NCBI GenBank assembly: GCA_950106755.1
Contig: OX467089.1
Coordinates: forward strand, 20,007,345-20,071,344
DNA from: Climacium dendroides
Taxonomy: Eukaryota; Streptophyta; Bryopsida; Hypnales; Climaciaceae
DNA length: 64,000 bases
Reading direction: 5' to 3'
Shown here: positions 23,046 through 35,209 of the stretch, one piece after another
Numbering within the stretch: position 1 is the stretch's first letter
Layout of the letters: the number at the start of each line of letters is the position of its first letter
Notes under the pieces: model-generated
The model's database searches: none
What the model saw: only the letters and a program-made list of their open reading frames with translations
What the model was told of the DNA's origin: nothing
Program-made: the position numbers and the translations under genes

Positions 23046-25741
23046 GTTCTGATGTAGTGAAGAAGAAAGTAGGAAGTAGTGAGCAGAAAAGTAGTTATTG
23101 TATGATTGGAATTAGAACACTCCATATATTAGGTATGGATTGAGACCAATTTTAGGCTCCTAAAATTTATAGTAATTTAAATCCCAAACATAAAATTACC
23201 AAAAAAAATTGCAATCCCTGTGATTTCTATCCTTCCTGCATGATAGAAAATATACATTGCCTTATACTACTCTAGAACATGCGCAGAATCATTTAAGTAG
23301 TCAACTATGGGTGGTTCTACCATTAATAATAAAGCCATGACACATATACCAAAGTAGTGAGCAAGAAAATGAGAGGGAAAGTCGTTCTTAAATGATCGGA
23401 ATTGGATGACTCTAGACATTGGACATGGATCTAGACCAACTTTTGCCTTTTAAAATTCATAGTAATTATAGTTCAAGCAATAAAACTACCAATTGTTTTA
23501 GCAGTCCCCATCATTTCTATCTTTGCATCTTCACAAATATTTTCTTTGACTTATACTACTCTAAATCATATCCACAATTGCTTATTTGATCACCTTTTCT
23601 AGAAGAAAAATACAAAACATTTTTTGGTAGTTTTTGCAATTGAAAATCATAAAGTTAAAAAAAATTATATTTTTTGGGCAAGCCATGTGATTCCTATGAA
23701 TTTTCAAAGTGGAAGCTCCCTAGGCTATTGAAACCATCACAAAGCTTGGTCATGAGCAGTATGGGAATGGTTTAATTGCACTTTTGAGGACACTTTCAGT
23801 AGAAATCTACTTGTCAAGAATGGATACATGGACAGTTTTGGATGTTTTCACCTTTGTAAAACAAACTTCTATATTGTACTAGTATTAAAAATGGATTTTC
23901 ATAGGTTTTAAACCTCCCCAAAGTCAATTATCCCCTTGGAAGACAAAAAAGATTTTAGGTAGGTTCCTATGTACTCAATTTTTAGTGAAACTTTCTCATA
24001 AGATAGAAAAACTTATTAATTTCATGGGAATATAATTTTTATTTCAATTAGTACCTAGGATCAAAAGTTATACTATAAAAAGTCCAAATTTTCATTTGGT
24101 GGGTAGAAATAAATCCACAAAAACTTGAAATTTAATTTTTAATTTTTTTCCACTTTGATTATGGAGAAATTACACTTTAGGAATACCTTTGCTTTATTGT
24201 CAAATTGTAAACAACCCAAAAGATGAAGTCCTAATGTATAATCCCCAAATGACTAAGGAGTCCACTTGGATTTTTTTGAGAATATGGGCAGGCTCTATTG
24301 ACTTTATAATTTACAATTTTTGCATTAATTTTTTTAGATGGGATGCTCTTCAACATAATCTACATGCAAAGCTTTGTTTCATATCATTCCAATAAATAAG
24401 TTAGGACTTTTTTGATTTCAATGACAAACCTGGGCCGCAAAAAAATATTCTAAAAAAATATTAATTATTTTTTGGATATTCTATAGATTGATAAATATTC
24501 AAAAAATTTGAACCATTCAATTCCAAATAACTAAATAAAAATTATGGGGAGTTTTATTTTGCGGACAATGAAGGTAGAAATAACATATGAAGTTGTCTTC
24601 TATTCTCAATTTTGAAAATTTTCATACAAAAATAAAAATAAAGGATACCAATTTTTTATTAGGACATTCTCACCATTGGAATTAACAAATTTCAAATTCT
24701 TCCAAAATTTATTAGCTTATTAGTTTTATCTTACATTTTGTTATACCTTCCACTTTACAATTTTAAAAAAATGAAATATGAAAGTTTTTTTGGAATTTTT
24801 TTATATATACTCTCAACCATTTTTTAACATATTGACTAAAATTCACAAGTTAAAAAACATACATGTTTTCTTTTTCTAAAAGTGTTGAAAGACAAAACTT
24901 CACCATTTGGAAGGGCTAGAAATGCCTACATTTTGAAGTGTAGACACATTGAACTTGCAATTGGTGGCAATATTCACTCTAAAATTTGGGCCTCTAAACA
25001 TGTTGGTTTTTAAGAGGTTTAAATATTTTTCTCTAAATCAAAAAACTGCCCCTCTTTTTGTGAGATTCGGCTTTAATTTTAGCCACCTTAGAATTTCAGC
25101 CCTCCCCTACAATGATTACACACTTCTATGCAAAACATTGGAAATGAATTTGTCTCATATGCAAAGTTTGGCTAACTTCAAATGTACAAAAGTTCCTAAC
25201 ATTCTTTAATTGTCACCCCCTATGTTCTTTGACTATGTCTTCACCAAAAATGCTCCAAAACTGCCATTTCTAGTACAAATACCAAATTTTGGGAAAAAAT
25301 CATTTTTGAATAGATGTAACCATAGGATCTTGTAGTATGTTGACTCGAGAACTTGTGGAAATTTTTTTAGAAATTTTCACATCGTGGATTGCAAGATATT
25401 AGCATTTGAAGAGACAGAATCTTTCTTTTGGCCCTATGAAAAATAGGCAGTTGCACTTCACAAGGCCACATTTGTATAATAAAATGTCTACAATGGTGGT
25501 ACTTACTTGGATTCATTCTTCGAGGCAAGTTGGATACATGCTTGAAAATTTTAAGATCATTTGGAATTGTACAACATATAAAAAAATAGTAATTAGAAAG
25601 ATGTAGAGAATGATTCAAAATATTAAATTATTAAGAATTTATTTATGGAATTGAAAAATGCCAATCCCAATGGTTGTTATGTTGTAATAAACAATCTGCA
25701 CCTAATCTTTTTATTTTTTTCAAAAAAAATTGAAAATTGAG
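23046..25741. other. AT-rich intergenic DNA with transposon fragments
   Basis: No gene is seen. A block at about 23905-24100 (GGTAGGTTCCTATGTACTCAA, TCTCATAAGATAGAAAAACTTA) is a fragment of the TTAA-ended family at 25742-26335. Another fragment of that family (CATAGGATCTTGTAGT) lies near 25320. The fragment at 24025 preserves the uninterrupted site that is split by an insertion at 38070-38649. Confidence 0.5.
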
Positions 25742-26335
25742 TTAACCCGTAAAGTCCCATTGTCCCTACGGAGGACAAAATGGATTTCAGGTAGGTTCCT
25801 ATGATCTCAATTTTTACTGAAACTTTTTGAAACTTTCTCATAAGATAGAAAAACTTAAGATCTTTCTAGGAATATAATTTTTATTTCAATCAATGCCTAG
25901 GAGCAAAAGTTATGCCACAATAACCTCAAAATGGCCAATGGGGGAGATTGGGCAGCAAAAAAAATCCACAAAAAATTGAAATAAATTTTTTAATATTTTG
26001 TTTCTTGTAGATTATATATTTTTTGTAAATGGTAAGCTTTGATTCATTCCATTTGGATTAGAGATGTGAAAGTTATGGAGCTTCTTGTTTTGTGGGCAAT
26101 CATAGTGACTTCTTGAAAGAAATTTCTTTCTTTCACTTTGAATGCTAATATCTTTCAATCTATATAGTCAAAAATCACAAAAAACTATCACATGATCTAA
26201 GAAAAGTGTAGAACACGATCCTACAATTAGATTCTAAAAAATATTTTTTTAAATTTACTTTGTAGGTGATTGTAGTAGAAATGGTAGTTTTGAGTGGTTT
26301 TGGCATAAAAATGGCCATGGGACTTTAGGGATTAA
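25742..26335. mobile_element. TTAA-ended piggyBac-like element (594 bp)
   Basis: It starts TTAACCCGTAAAGTCCCATTG and ends CCATGGGACTTTAGGGATTAA, with TTAA at both borders. It is the reverse-oriented relative of 14606-15191 (shared TTGTGGGCAATCATAG/CTATGATTGCCCACAA). No coding sequence. Confidence 0.77.
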
Positions 26336-26862
26336 ATAAAAGACTTCAAAGTTTATTTTAGAATAGAGAATCCATAACTACTCTCAAACTAAAACTCCTC
26401 ATAATTTTTGACTCATTGATCAAAATGGAACGATTCAAAGTTTTCCATGTATATGTAACTCTAAAAAATCAATTTCAAATTTTTTTCCTGAAAAAAATGA
26501 TTTTTTCTAATCTACCCAAATTGCCCATTTACAAAAAACAATAATATATTAGGCCATGATTTTTTACTCATATTTTTGAATGTCTTGTATTTTAGTGCAT
26601 GTGAAAGATAATCTTCATCCACATCTTCTAGTAAAATTTGGGCCAAAAACATGGAAATTTCTTATTGCACATACCTATCCAAAATTGCTATGTTGCCAAA
26701 TTTAGCAAGTTGGTCTTTTAGAGGTTAGCAGTGAAGAAATGAACTTGCATGCAACCCAATGGTTGTAAAGTATAACTAAAAGACCATTTTGGAATGGAAG
26801 GAGTATGTTTCTAGAACCTAAAAATGAATCCCTTCAAATTCTTATCTAAAAACTTTAACCTC

Positions 26863-26971
26863 AATTCATGAGAGTTTAAAGTCAATTTTGGATTTATTTA
26901 TTATTATCCTCAAAGACCAAGTGTCTATTTAATAAATACTTGAAAACATTGACTCTAAACTCTCATGAATT
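26863..26971. repeat. 109-bp inverted repeat
   Basis: AATTCATGAGAGTTTAAAGTCAA at the left is matched in reverse by TTGACTCTAAACTCTCATGAATT at the right (one extra base), with an AT-rich loop. It directly precedes a half CACTA MITE. Confidence 0.8.
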
Positions 26972-26980
26972 ACATATTTA

Positions 26981-27078
26981 TTTTTAGTAAAATTTTACTA
27001 AAAAGTTGCTATAAAAGTCATTACTTAAAAGACTATACTACTAGGACTATACTTAAAACACCCTTTTTTCTTGTAGTG
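26981..27078. mobile_element. Half copy of the CACTA-type MITE
   Basis: It matches the palindrome centre and the right arm of 2863-3034, ending TTTTCTTGTAGTG, but the left arm is missing. It is truncated next to the inverted repeat at 26863-26971. Confidence 0.82.
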
Positions 27079-27151
27079 AAAGGAAGAGGGCAATGCTGCT
27101 CCAAGTCTAATCTACTATTGGGCAACTCATTGAAAAAGAGTCATAAAGGAT

Positions 27152-27299
27152 TTAATCCATTAAAGACTAGGTTGATGAAGGAAGTGAAAAAGTGGCTGAA
27201 ACTATGTTTTCATTAGTAGCCACTTTGGCTACTAATGAAAATATGTTAGTTTTAGCCACTTTTTCATTTCTTGTCATCAACGTAGTCCTTAATGGGTTA
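27152..27299. repeat. 148-bp inverted repeat (MITE-like)
   Basis: TTAATCCATTAAAGACTA at the left is complemented by TAGTCCTTAATGGGTTAA at the right. The arms continue through GTGAAAAAGTGGCT/AGCCACTTTTTCAT to a very short centre at AGCCACTTTGGCT. The element could fold into a hairpin with only a few mismatches. The TTAA at each end could be part of a target duplication. Confidence 0.8.
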
Positions 27300-27770
27300 A
27301 GCTAGGAGTCCATTAGAATTTTAAATGTCATCATTGTCTAAACTCATTACTTTTTCACTGTAGATGGTTTTCAATAGTTTTCACATGGAATGTTCATCAT
27401 ATAGCCATCCACATGTTACTTCTAAAAACATGTCAAATCTCTCCTATCTCCAAAGTTGAACCCAATCTTGCTAACAACACATGGCGTAGTTATGATCTTG
27501 CCTACCCATAAACACATGCCTCCACTTCATTGGCCAATGTTCCTCCATTCGATGATTCTTTGCTCCATTTGGTGATTCTTTGTTATATTTTCTTGTAAAT
27601 GAGCCAAAGTTCAAGTGACTTTTCATATTCCTAAGTCCAAAATTGCCATTCTAAAAATGGTAAAAACTAAATAATAGAGAAGATAGTTCATCCTCCTAAA
27701 ATCTAAAAATCTGAAAATTAAATTGAAAAAATATTAGAGACTTAAATTGTTTCAATGAAATTCGTGGACT
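27300..27770. other. Unassigned AT-rich intergenic stretch
   Basis: No open frame of interest and no inverted repeat was recognised. Confidence 0.4.
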
Positions 27771-28352
27771 CAAGAATAGTGCACACATATCCACACAAGT
27801 TCTAGTTTTGGGAGCTCTGGAAGCTTGGAAGTCCTGGTTTCTGAGCTTTGGCCTCTTGAATGATGCAATAGTACTGACACATTTCGATGAATTCGACCAT
27901 CAAGGTCCAGACTTAGATTCAGAGATTCATGTGTGGTCTGTTTCTCGTTTCGTGAGCAAGGGTAAATCGTCAATTACGTTAAATTGGTGGTATTCCATGC
28001 ATCATTCTGACGTACGTTTACATATTAATCTGCACATTAATCTGTAGATTGCATTTCATGCACAACATTGTGCACCTCTGGACAAGCAAGGATTTCCACC
28101 TCCATCCCCCCTCACTAAATCATTTCATTTCTTGCCTTGCTTGACACCATTTGAATGGAATTGCACCAATTTAACAAAATCCACCTTAACATTGGAAGAG
28201 AGTGAGTTCAGTCGCATCTTGTGTCGCAGCTCTTGATCGAATCTCTACACGGACCGATCGAGGCAGTTCTGCCACACTGTGAATTTACTCGCTCACAACC
28301 AATTTGAATTTGTGTATCAGAGGTCAGGGCTTAAAAATTCAGAAACATTGGA

Positions 28353-28757
28353 ATGAGCATTATTGTTTCAGGTCCAATCGTCATGTACTATGTTCAGGAA
28401 ACTCCGGCTTCAGTCGATCAGCTGGTCGATCTACTGGAAGAGATTTTTGACCCGGGCAATTTGTGTTCCACTTCGACAGTCATTGATCTCCCCTTTCAGC
28501 GTTATCGATCTGGCCACCAATTATTTGAAACAGGCTCCCACAACGAAGTACTTGCTCACCACTTGGGATGGGATGGAAATCTTGTCCGGCATTCCATGCA
28601 TTATGTTATGGTCAGTGGGAAATTTTTATGGACTCAATTCGTTCTAACTGTTAGTACGACTTTCATGAAGCTAATATCACATTACTGTGGTCTACATTTA
28701 ATACTGTCGATGGCAGCCTCTACGAAAGTTTGTATTTCCCACTTTCCAAGCAAATGA
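28353..28757 (+). CDS. Unidentified 134-codon open frame
   Basis: The frame starts ATGAGCATT and includes a protein-like stretch, ETPASVDQLVDLLEEIFD, followed by a His-rich part (VLAHHLGWDGN). I do not recognise a family. The sequence ATG|GTCAGTGG at about 28610 could be a splice donor, which would make this part of a longer spliced or broken gene. No upstream or downstream exon could be joined with confidence. It may be spurious. Confidence 0.2.
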   Translation: MSIIVSGPIVMYYVQETPASVDQLVDLLEEIFDPGNLCSTSTVIDLPFQRYRSGHQLFETGSHNEVLAHHLGWDGNLVRHSMHYVMVSGKFLWTQFVLTVSTTFMKLISHYCGLHLILSMAASTKVCISHFPSK

Positions 28758-29788
28758 CTAACTTACAGGGCGAGGAAACCAAGTTGATCTCTCAACTTCG
28801 AATCCTTGAGCTGTCTGACAATTTCTAGCACTGGGTTTCATTTGTCTACACGATAGAATTTCACACGGTCACCATTCTATCACCGCCAATATGAAAGCCG
28901 ACTAAAATTGCGGACTAATAGGTTTGCAGCTTCTTGGTTTGCAGGGGAGAGTAGCGAAGGGAATAGCTTGAGCAGGCGACACAAGATCATCATGCTTCAA
29001 ATTGCGGAGCGTAAAATAGGGTTTTGATTACCTCCATTTGTAGGCTGTGGACTGAAAAGGGGGAGACTTTGCATCTGCAAAAGAGCTCTACATTTACGGT
29101 GAATGTGGGGAAGTTTGAGTACGATCTCATTGAGGAGCGAGCTAATGCTGCAGGGTCAGAGCCACTCATACTATTACTACTTGTACAAATTTCTCTCTCT
29201 ACAAAACTCTGAGAGATTTCATGAACATTGAATTTCGAACGCAACAATGGGATCGGAAAATTTGGAACTACTGTAAATGGAAGTTTTGAGTGGGAAGCCT
29301 TCCAGAAGCACGCACTCTGAAGTCCATGAACATAGCGCATAAATTCAGAGGTTATAAATCAATAAGAAAGTTAATGATCGCAGACAGATCGCTAGGTAGA
29401 CCGCATTCTCAGTAATTCCATTCATCACAAATAGATTGAGAACTTGAATATAATTGTTTTTTTGTCCTCCCCCTACAGCCAATGTACTGGCAGTATGTAT
29501 CTCCAAATTCTATGAGAATGTCATTTTGCCAAACAAATTTTGTGATTCTAAGGATATGAACGCAACTGTGGTTCCAAGTGGTAACTTAAAGAGTTCCAGA
29601 ATAGCCACCGTATTGGTTTTAAACAACTGCAACCAACTGACATCCGGGGTTGGTTAGAATTCAAGATTCCAAGCTAGTCCCTGCATTGACAGCTTTGTGC
29701 CTGTTGGGATTTTTATGTAGGCCTTCAATATTTCTGTTACTCGTACTCTTTCTAGGGCATCTGGTTTTGGTTGTTTCCAAGTTCTGAA

Positions 29789-29819
29789 CCTAAACCCTAA
29801 ACCCTAAACCCTAAACCCT
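29789..29819. repeat. Short interstitial telomeric repeat, (CCCTAAA)4
   Basis: About four consecutive CCCTAAA units, the common plant telomere repeat, lie inside the block. No subtelomeric features surround them. Such runs also occur as telo-box promoter elements. Confidence 0.85.
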
Positions 29820-30213
29820 GAAAAAACCATCAAATGACTCTATGGATAGATTTCCATAGTTAACAGCAGCAACTTTTTGAGATGCCAACATTTAATTTGT
29901 TTGAGCTTGGGACGAGCTGCAGTCTGCTGCGGAGCTTTGGGTTTGGCCATGACAGCCTCAAAGATGTATAACGCACACAAGAATATATTAAACATGCCTA
30001 CTTCTTTGCAGATTCTTGGCTGTAGTATATATGTCATCGTTGTACACAGACTATCTGCTCAAGTTTGCACTTGAATCTAACAATTTTGGTGAGCTGAAGG
30101 GTGCCATTCATAACAAATTGCACCATTCGAGCTTGTGAATGCATGGATCCCGGCATAGATGACACATACTTCGGCAAATATGTTTTGGATGGAACATCAG
30201 GGTACAACTATGA

Positions 30214-30479
30214 AGCTGGGTACACCCAAAATCACACCCTGCCTAAAACCGTCATTGTCACTCTCTGCATCTCATTGAAGAAACGATTTTAGAACATCCA
30301 TTGTATGAAAAAAACTTTGAGCCTTCGTAACTTTTGTATACAATATCCAAATGTTGTGTTCTTTGGTGCGTTGGAACCTCCTTTCACTTGTCAACAAGAA
30401 TGTATGAAATTTGACCAATTTAATAATAGTAAATTGGCACAATTGGTAGCAAAAAGTGGCGGTTTGGGGGTACTCACCT
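30214..30479. mobile_element. AGGTAGG-type TA MITE, opposite orientation (copy 4)
   Basis: The right end (CCGCCACTTTTTGCTACC when reversed) and the interior (ACAATATCCAAATG, TTGGAACCTCCTTTCACTTG) match the reverse complement of 7923-8194. The right flank is TA (30480-30481). The left flank is GA, so one target copy has mutated. The open frames over it are incidental. Confidence 0.78.
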
Positions 30480-30599
30480 TAACGATGTTCTATTTTTTCC
30501 TCTATAGTGTCTTGAACCTACTATGTGCGACTTAGTAGGGGAGCTTGTCAGATAAATACTTGCCACATGAGGTAGGAGGCTCTAAAATGGCTCAGCTCT

Positions 30600-31215
30600 A
30601 AAATGCCCAAGGCTTGTTTTGAGCTTCTTAGAATTTGCTTTAAATTGAACAAAAAGTCAACATTCAATTTTTTTGAATTGTAACCGTACAAATTTAAACT
30701 AGACATGTTAGAGATCACATAGGAAAAGAAAACACAACAATATCACTTATGAATTGAAAGATTATAATGTTTGATCATGAAGCTGTTAAAACTATGAAAA
30801 TCTTTTAGTTTTCTTTTTGCATGTCAAATCTAAAAAATTGGTCACCAAAAAAATATGAGGTTGAAGGGCCTAACACACTAACCCCAATTTATTTATGGCT
30901 TCTGAAAATCTACTCTACAGTTTTTTTAAATGAATTTCTACTATAATTTTTTCTCCAAGATCTAGTGTATTTGAGGCTCATTTTCAAGAGCCCTCAATAC
31001 TATGGAAAGTCAAGATTGCAATGGACACCCTTGCACAAAATCTTGAATAGAAAAATCATGATCATTCATTTTCAAAGTCAGATATTTGATGCTAGAATTA
31101 GACTTCAAAAAAATTTGCCAAAAATATAAACTACTAAAAATAGCAACTTAGTTGGATATTATTTAACTTCAAAGTATTGTTGACACCCAAATTTGGTGCC
31201 TTGAGCATTTAGGGT
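30600..31215. repeat. Dispersed repeat, second copy of 8499-9125
   Basis: It is collinear with 8499-9125 from GCCCAAGGCTTGTTTTGAGC through GTGCCTTGAGCATTTAGGG, with scattered substitutions and short indels. A fragment of an AGGTAGGAGGCTC terminus lies just before it (30570-30590). Confidence 0.75.
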
Positions 31216-31618
31216 TTAAATGTACACTATTTGTACATGTTGCTTTTTCATAGACTTTAGAAATATACATACTATGTACATTTTAGGAGGTGAGCCATTT
31301 TTGAGCCCTATGCCATTTCAACTTCAAAATTTCATAGCTAATTCCCCAAAGCTCCAAAAAATATGAAATGACTTGGGTTAGATGTCAATTCCACTTGTCT
31401 TTCAAGGAAAATTCACTGAAATATTTTTTAAGGATGTTTCACCTCCCCAAAATTCAGTTCCAGCCCTTAGATGGTCCATTTATGGACCTTCTACCTTAAC
31501 GTCCATTGTAGATGTGATGTGAATAGCACTCACATTTTCTTTGACAAATTAGTTGGTTGCTAAAGAATTGGACTTTGGATTCTCAAAACTAGAAACCATA
31601 GGCCAAGATAATGCCTCT

Positions 31619-32174
31619 TTAACCCTAGAGCGCGCCGATGTCCATTTTTTGGATGATGAACAAATTGAAGTTCTTATTTCTATCTCGTTCTTGCTTAGAT
31701 GAAAGTCATCCTAATTTTGGGTGATACTTTATCAAGTTCTTGTCTTATTTAATGGTTGGATTTGGTGTTACTAAAATACAAATTTCTCTAAAATTACAAA
31801 TGTGGAAGTGTGATAAGTGATCAAATTGCAAAACTAGGTTTGCAAAAATGAGGTCATAGATGTAAAGAACACAAAAATTTCAAAAAATCACCATGTCAAG
31901 AGAACCTCATTTTGAATTCATTCCAATAAGTTTTGCTCAAAAAATGATAATATTTTTCTTGTAATCAAATTCTGAAGGAATTTTAAAATTTTTCTTTCCA
32001 AATTTAATATTGGTGATAGCATTGGTGAATCTAACCATACAGATGGAATGTAAGATTCAAAATCTACAACTTTCCTTTGTACATCACTTCTAAAATATCC
32101 TTCCAAATAGCACTTTATAATGATTTTCTCCAAATCATCAATTCTGGAGAAGAGTCCAGACGCTTTAGGGTTAA
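31619..32174. mobile_element. TTAA/CCCTAGAGCG piggyBac-like element (556 bp)
   Basis: It starts TTAACCCTAGAGCGC and ends GACGCTTTAGGGTTAA, with TTAA on both borders. It is homologous over its full length, in opposite orientation, to 43046-43622 (shared ACAAATTGAAGTTCTT and AGAGTCCAGACGC-type ends). No coding capacity is seen. Confidence 0.8.
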
Positions 32175-32306
32175 CTACACAAAGCAAGACACAACCAGTT
32201 GAATGGGTGAAAGTGGATATCTTGCAAGTTAAGACACAAAGGAAAACTTGCCCCTTCGCCTCATGTTCAAATGTTATACTTGCTTCCTATGTAGCAGTGT
32301 TGCACT

Positions 32307-32326
32307 GTACAGTACAGTACAGTACA
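32307..32326. repeat. (GTACA)4 microsatellite
   Basis: Four perfect GTACA units. Confidence 0.85.
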
Positions 32327-32486
32327 GGTATGGCCACAGACTCACCCAAAGTCTGCAAATTAGAGAGACTGTGAGCTTGAATGGAATATCTGAAAGGAAC
32401 CATCTTAAAGGAACCATGCATGATCTAAGATCTCCCTTTACGAATATCCCATTCCCGTACAACACTGGTATGCCATGGCTTGTAGA

Positions 32487-32884
32487 GTAGCTGACCCATT
32501 TCCAACCATCACCCCATTTCCAATCTATAGGCTGCTTTCTTTCCATGAGGTTGTGCATTTTTTTTTTCTGTGAAGGTGTGGTGCAGTTCGAGAACCAGTT
32601 GTGGCAAATTATGATTGGTTGTAAGGCTATCAATATTGCAATCAGTCCTTCGTCGATTTTGCAATCAGCCTAGGGTTAGAAATAGGAAGGTCTATATCAC
32701 TACTACATGTCTAAGAGAATCTTTCACTAAAAAAATTCATAGTAATTACTTTTTGTATAATAAAATTTTGGAAAAATATACAGTCCTTCCAAACTCTATT
32801 TCAATATATGGGAAAAAATTTGCACTCAAAAAACTTGCACTCCAAACATGCATAATTGCTTAAGTGGTTGGAAATGGGTCACAT
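32487..32884. mobile_element. TIR element, second copy of 17737-18067
   Basis: GTAGCTGACCCATTTCCAACC at the left is matched in reverse by GGTTGGAAATGGGTCA at the right. The interior is collinear with 17737-18067, with small insertions such as an extra T-run near 32560. Confidence 0.72.
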
Positions 32885-34835
32885 ATTTCATAATCAATGC
32901 AAACTCTTGTGTAGAGTTTCTAAGTTTGTACTTTGAAGGTTGTTTCTACACTATTGTTTGTTAATGGATTGTAAGATAGGAGGTTCCTAAACCATCCTTT
33001 TAAGCCTACTTCCCTCATCAATGAGAGTAGTAGATATTGCAAGGAGCATGTCCTTCATTTTTAGATAGGAGATGCATTTAGAATTTGGTCAATAAAGGCC
33101 ATATTCTTATATTGAGACTTTTCCCAGTCTCATATTTATCTTCGACTCAAAGATAAAACACTTCATCTTTTTATTAATATTTTTTTATAAATAGATAACA
33201 ACAACAACTTTTAAAATTTCATTTTAGAATCACTATTTGATCATCAGTTATTCTTGGTTTCAATTATTATTTTTGTAAATGAATTTATAATATCAAGCAT
33301 TATGTCTCAAAATTTGTGAAAAGTCTCAATATAACAAATATGGTCGTAGTAGTGAACTTCCTTCTGTAGAGACTATACTACAAGACAAGAATACTGTGGA
33401 AGAAGAGTGATGTGTATACATGTAGAATTGAAGTAGAGATTCTAATAAGACAACATCATATAATGTACATTATATTGAATTTTTCAAAGGATAAGGTATG
33501 GGGCTATCAATTGAATAATTAGTTTTTTGAATTTAATTGGCAAGATGCATTAAAGTTGTATCACCTACAATAGAGCAAATTCATGACAACAACAATCATT
33601 AATAGTTGGTTGGGGCACTCTCGTTTTTTTTAATCACATGAAGCCATATTGCAACTAAAATTGGATATAATCTAAGAATAATATTCCAAACATTATATGT
33701 AAAAGTTAAAAGATGATATAATTGGATTTATAGGTTTTTGAAAGTTGTATCCTAATTTCAATGTTCACAAATTGAACATTGTATATCAACATCTATTTAT
33801 TCTTTGAAGTTTTTAAGGCTTACTTTTATATCTATAAATATAATTAAATATTCAGTGTTGAATCATCCTACCTTAATATCAATGTGTAAATGGAGTTAGA
33901 TGTATAGAAATGTAACATGAACCAACAACCCCTTCACAACAACACAACATTCAATTTATTAAACTCACATATTACAATTATAAATTCTCGCATGAATCTT
34001 TGGCACAAAAGATAAAAATAAAAAAATAAAACTAGGTCATTACTAACATTCACAACCTATAATACATAACCACTAATAGACATTATTGCCAACCTTGTGG
34101 TACTATGCAATACACCCTCAATCCAATCACTCCACTATCTTCAAATTCTCATTCCTTCTATAAAATACATACTTTCTATTACTAACAACATTGCCATTAA
34201 ATGCACCATACTATAGCCATAGGGTAGAATTGGCAGAAAATAATTATTTTTAAGAATGCTGGAAAAAAATGTTAAAGAAAATAGCCAAATTTAGCAAAAA
34301 TTAGGTGACTAAGTTATTGTAAAAAAAATCTAATATTAGTCAAAAAATCCAAAGTAACCCCTTTTTTTTTGGCACCATGGGGCCAAATTGCACCGTTTCA
34401 ATATAAATTTTTATTTTTTTATTAAAAAAGTAATATTTTTTTGCCAAAAAAATTACCATCTCTATTAAAAATATGGATGAAGTCATCAAATTTGAACTAA
34501 AAAGTGCACGAATATGATTGAAAAGTGTTTTTTGGTTCAAAAAATGGACGAATGTAGAAATACAATGCTTTGCCAAATTTTAAGTGATTGCCATTTTGGC
34601 ACTTTCTCAAAAAGTAAAAAAAAGGGCTAGTCTAAAGTGAAATTCAAAGACCATTTCAATTACCATCGAGAATTTCTTTTGATGTCATAGTGGAATAATT
34701 TCTTTATTGACATTTGCTGAGTATGCAAGGTAGAGAGGTTGTTTTTATAGTGAAATCCATTGTCCATTATGAACCCTCAAAGGATATGGGATAGTTTGAA
34801 GATGAGAGATTTACTGCACATTGTCAAAACATAGG
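32885..34835. other. AT-rich intergenic DNA, no gene recognised
   Basis: No coding signal is seen. Around 33700-33840 there is diverged similarity to 15550-15920, so part of it is an old dispersed repeat. Confidence 0.4.
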
Positions 34836-35209
34836 AATTGTGCTCAAAGTAGAATTTCAAACCTTGTTTTGGCATAGAAAAATAACCTTTTGAAAAAACC
34901 TTAAACTAAAAAAATTTGATAAATAAATCAAAATTTCATCTCCAAAAATCCATTTGTGATATTTAGACTCTAAAAAAAAATTTATAGACAAAATTTAGAG
35001 TAGATATTTGAAAATGTCAAAGAAAATGTCTCTTCCAACCCTTCTTCAAAATTTGTCCATATGTTTTTTTTGGAGTTTTAAAATCTCAAATGGATTTTTG
35101 GAGATGAAAGTTAGATTGATTCATCAACTTTGCTTAGTTTAAATTTTTTTGAAAAAAGTTATTCTACAATGCCTAAATGAGGTCTAAAATTATATTTCGA
35201 ACACAATTT
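34836..35209. repeat. Long hairpin-type inverted repeat (relative at 40831-41196)
   Basis: The left arm (from AATTGTGCTCAAAGTAGAAT through CATCTCCAAAAATCCATTTG) is the reverse complement of the right arm (from CAAATGGATTTTTGGAGATG through ACACAATT) at roughly three quarters identity by eye. A loop of about 100 bp separates them. The same structure occurs at 40831-41196. Confidence 0.78.

Larger units (their letters stand above)
27771..30210. other. Less AT-rich intergenic block, possible remnant gene
   Basis: Composition and word use differ from the AT-rich repeats on both sides. Several short open frames occur on both strands (27808-28047 plus, 28353-28757 plus, 28990-29340 minus), with no recognisable domain. 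The block may be decayed genic DNA or an unannotated non-coding transcript unit. Confidence 0.35.
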
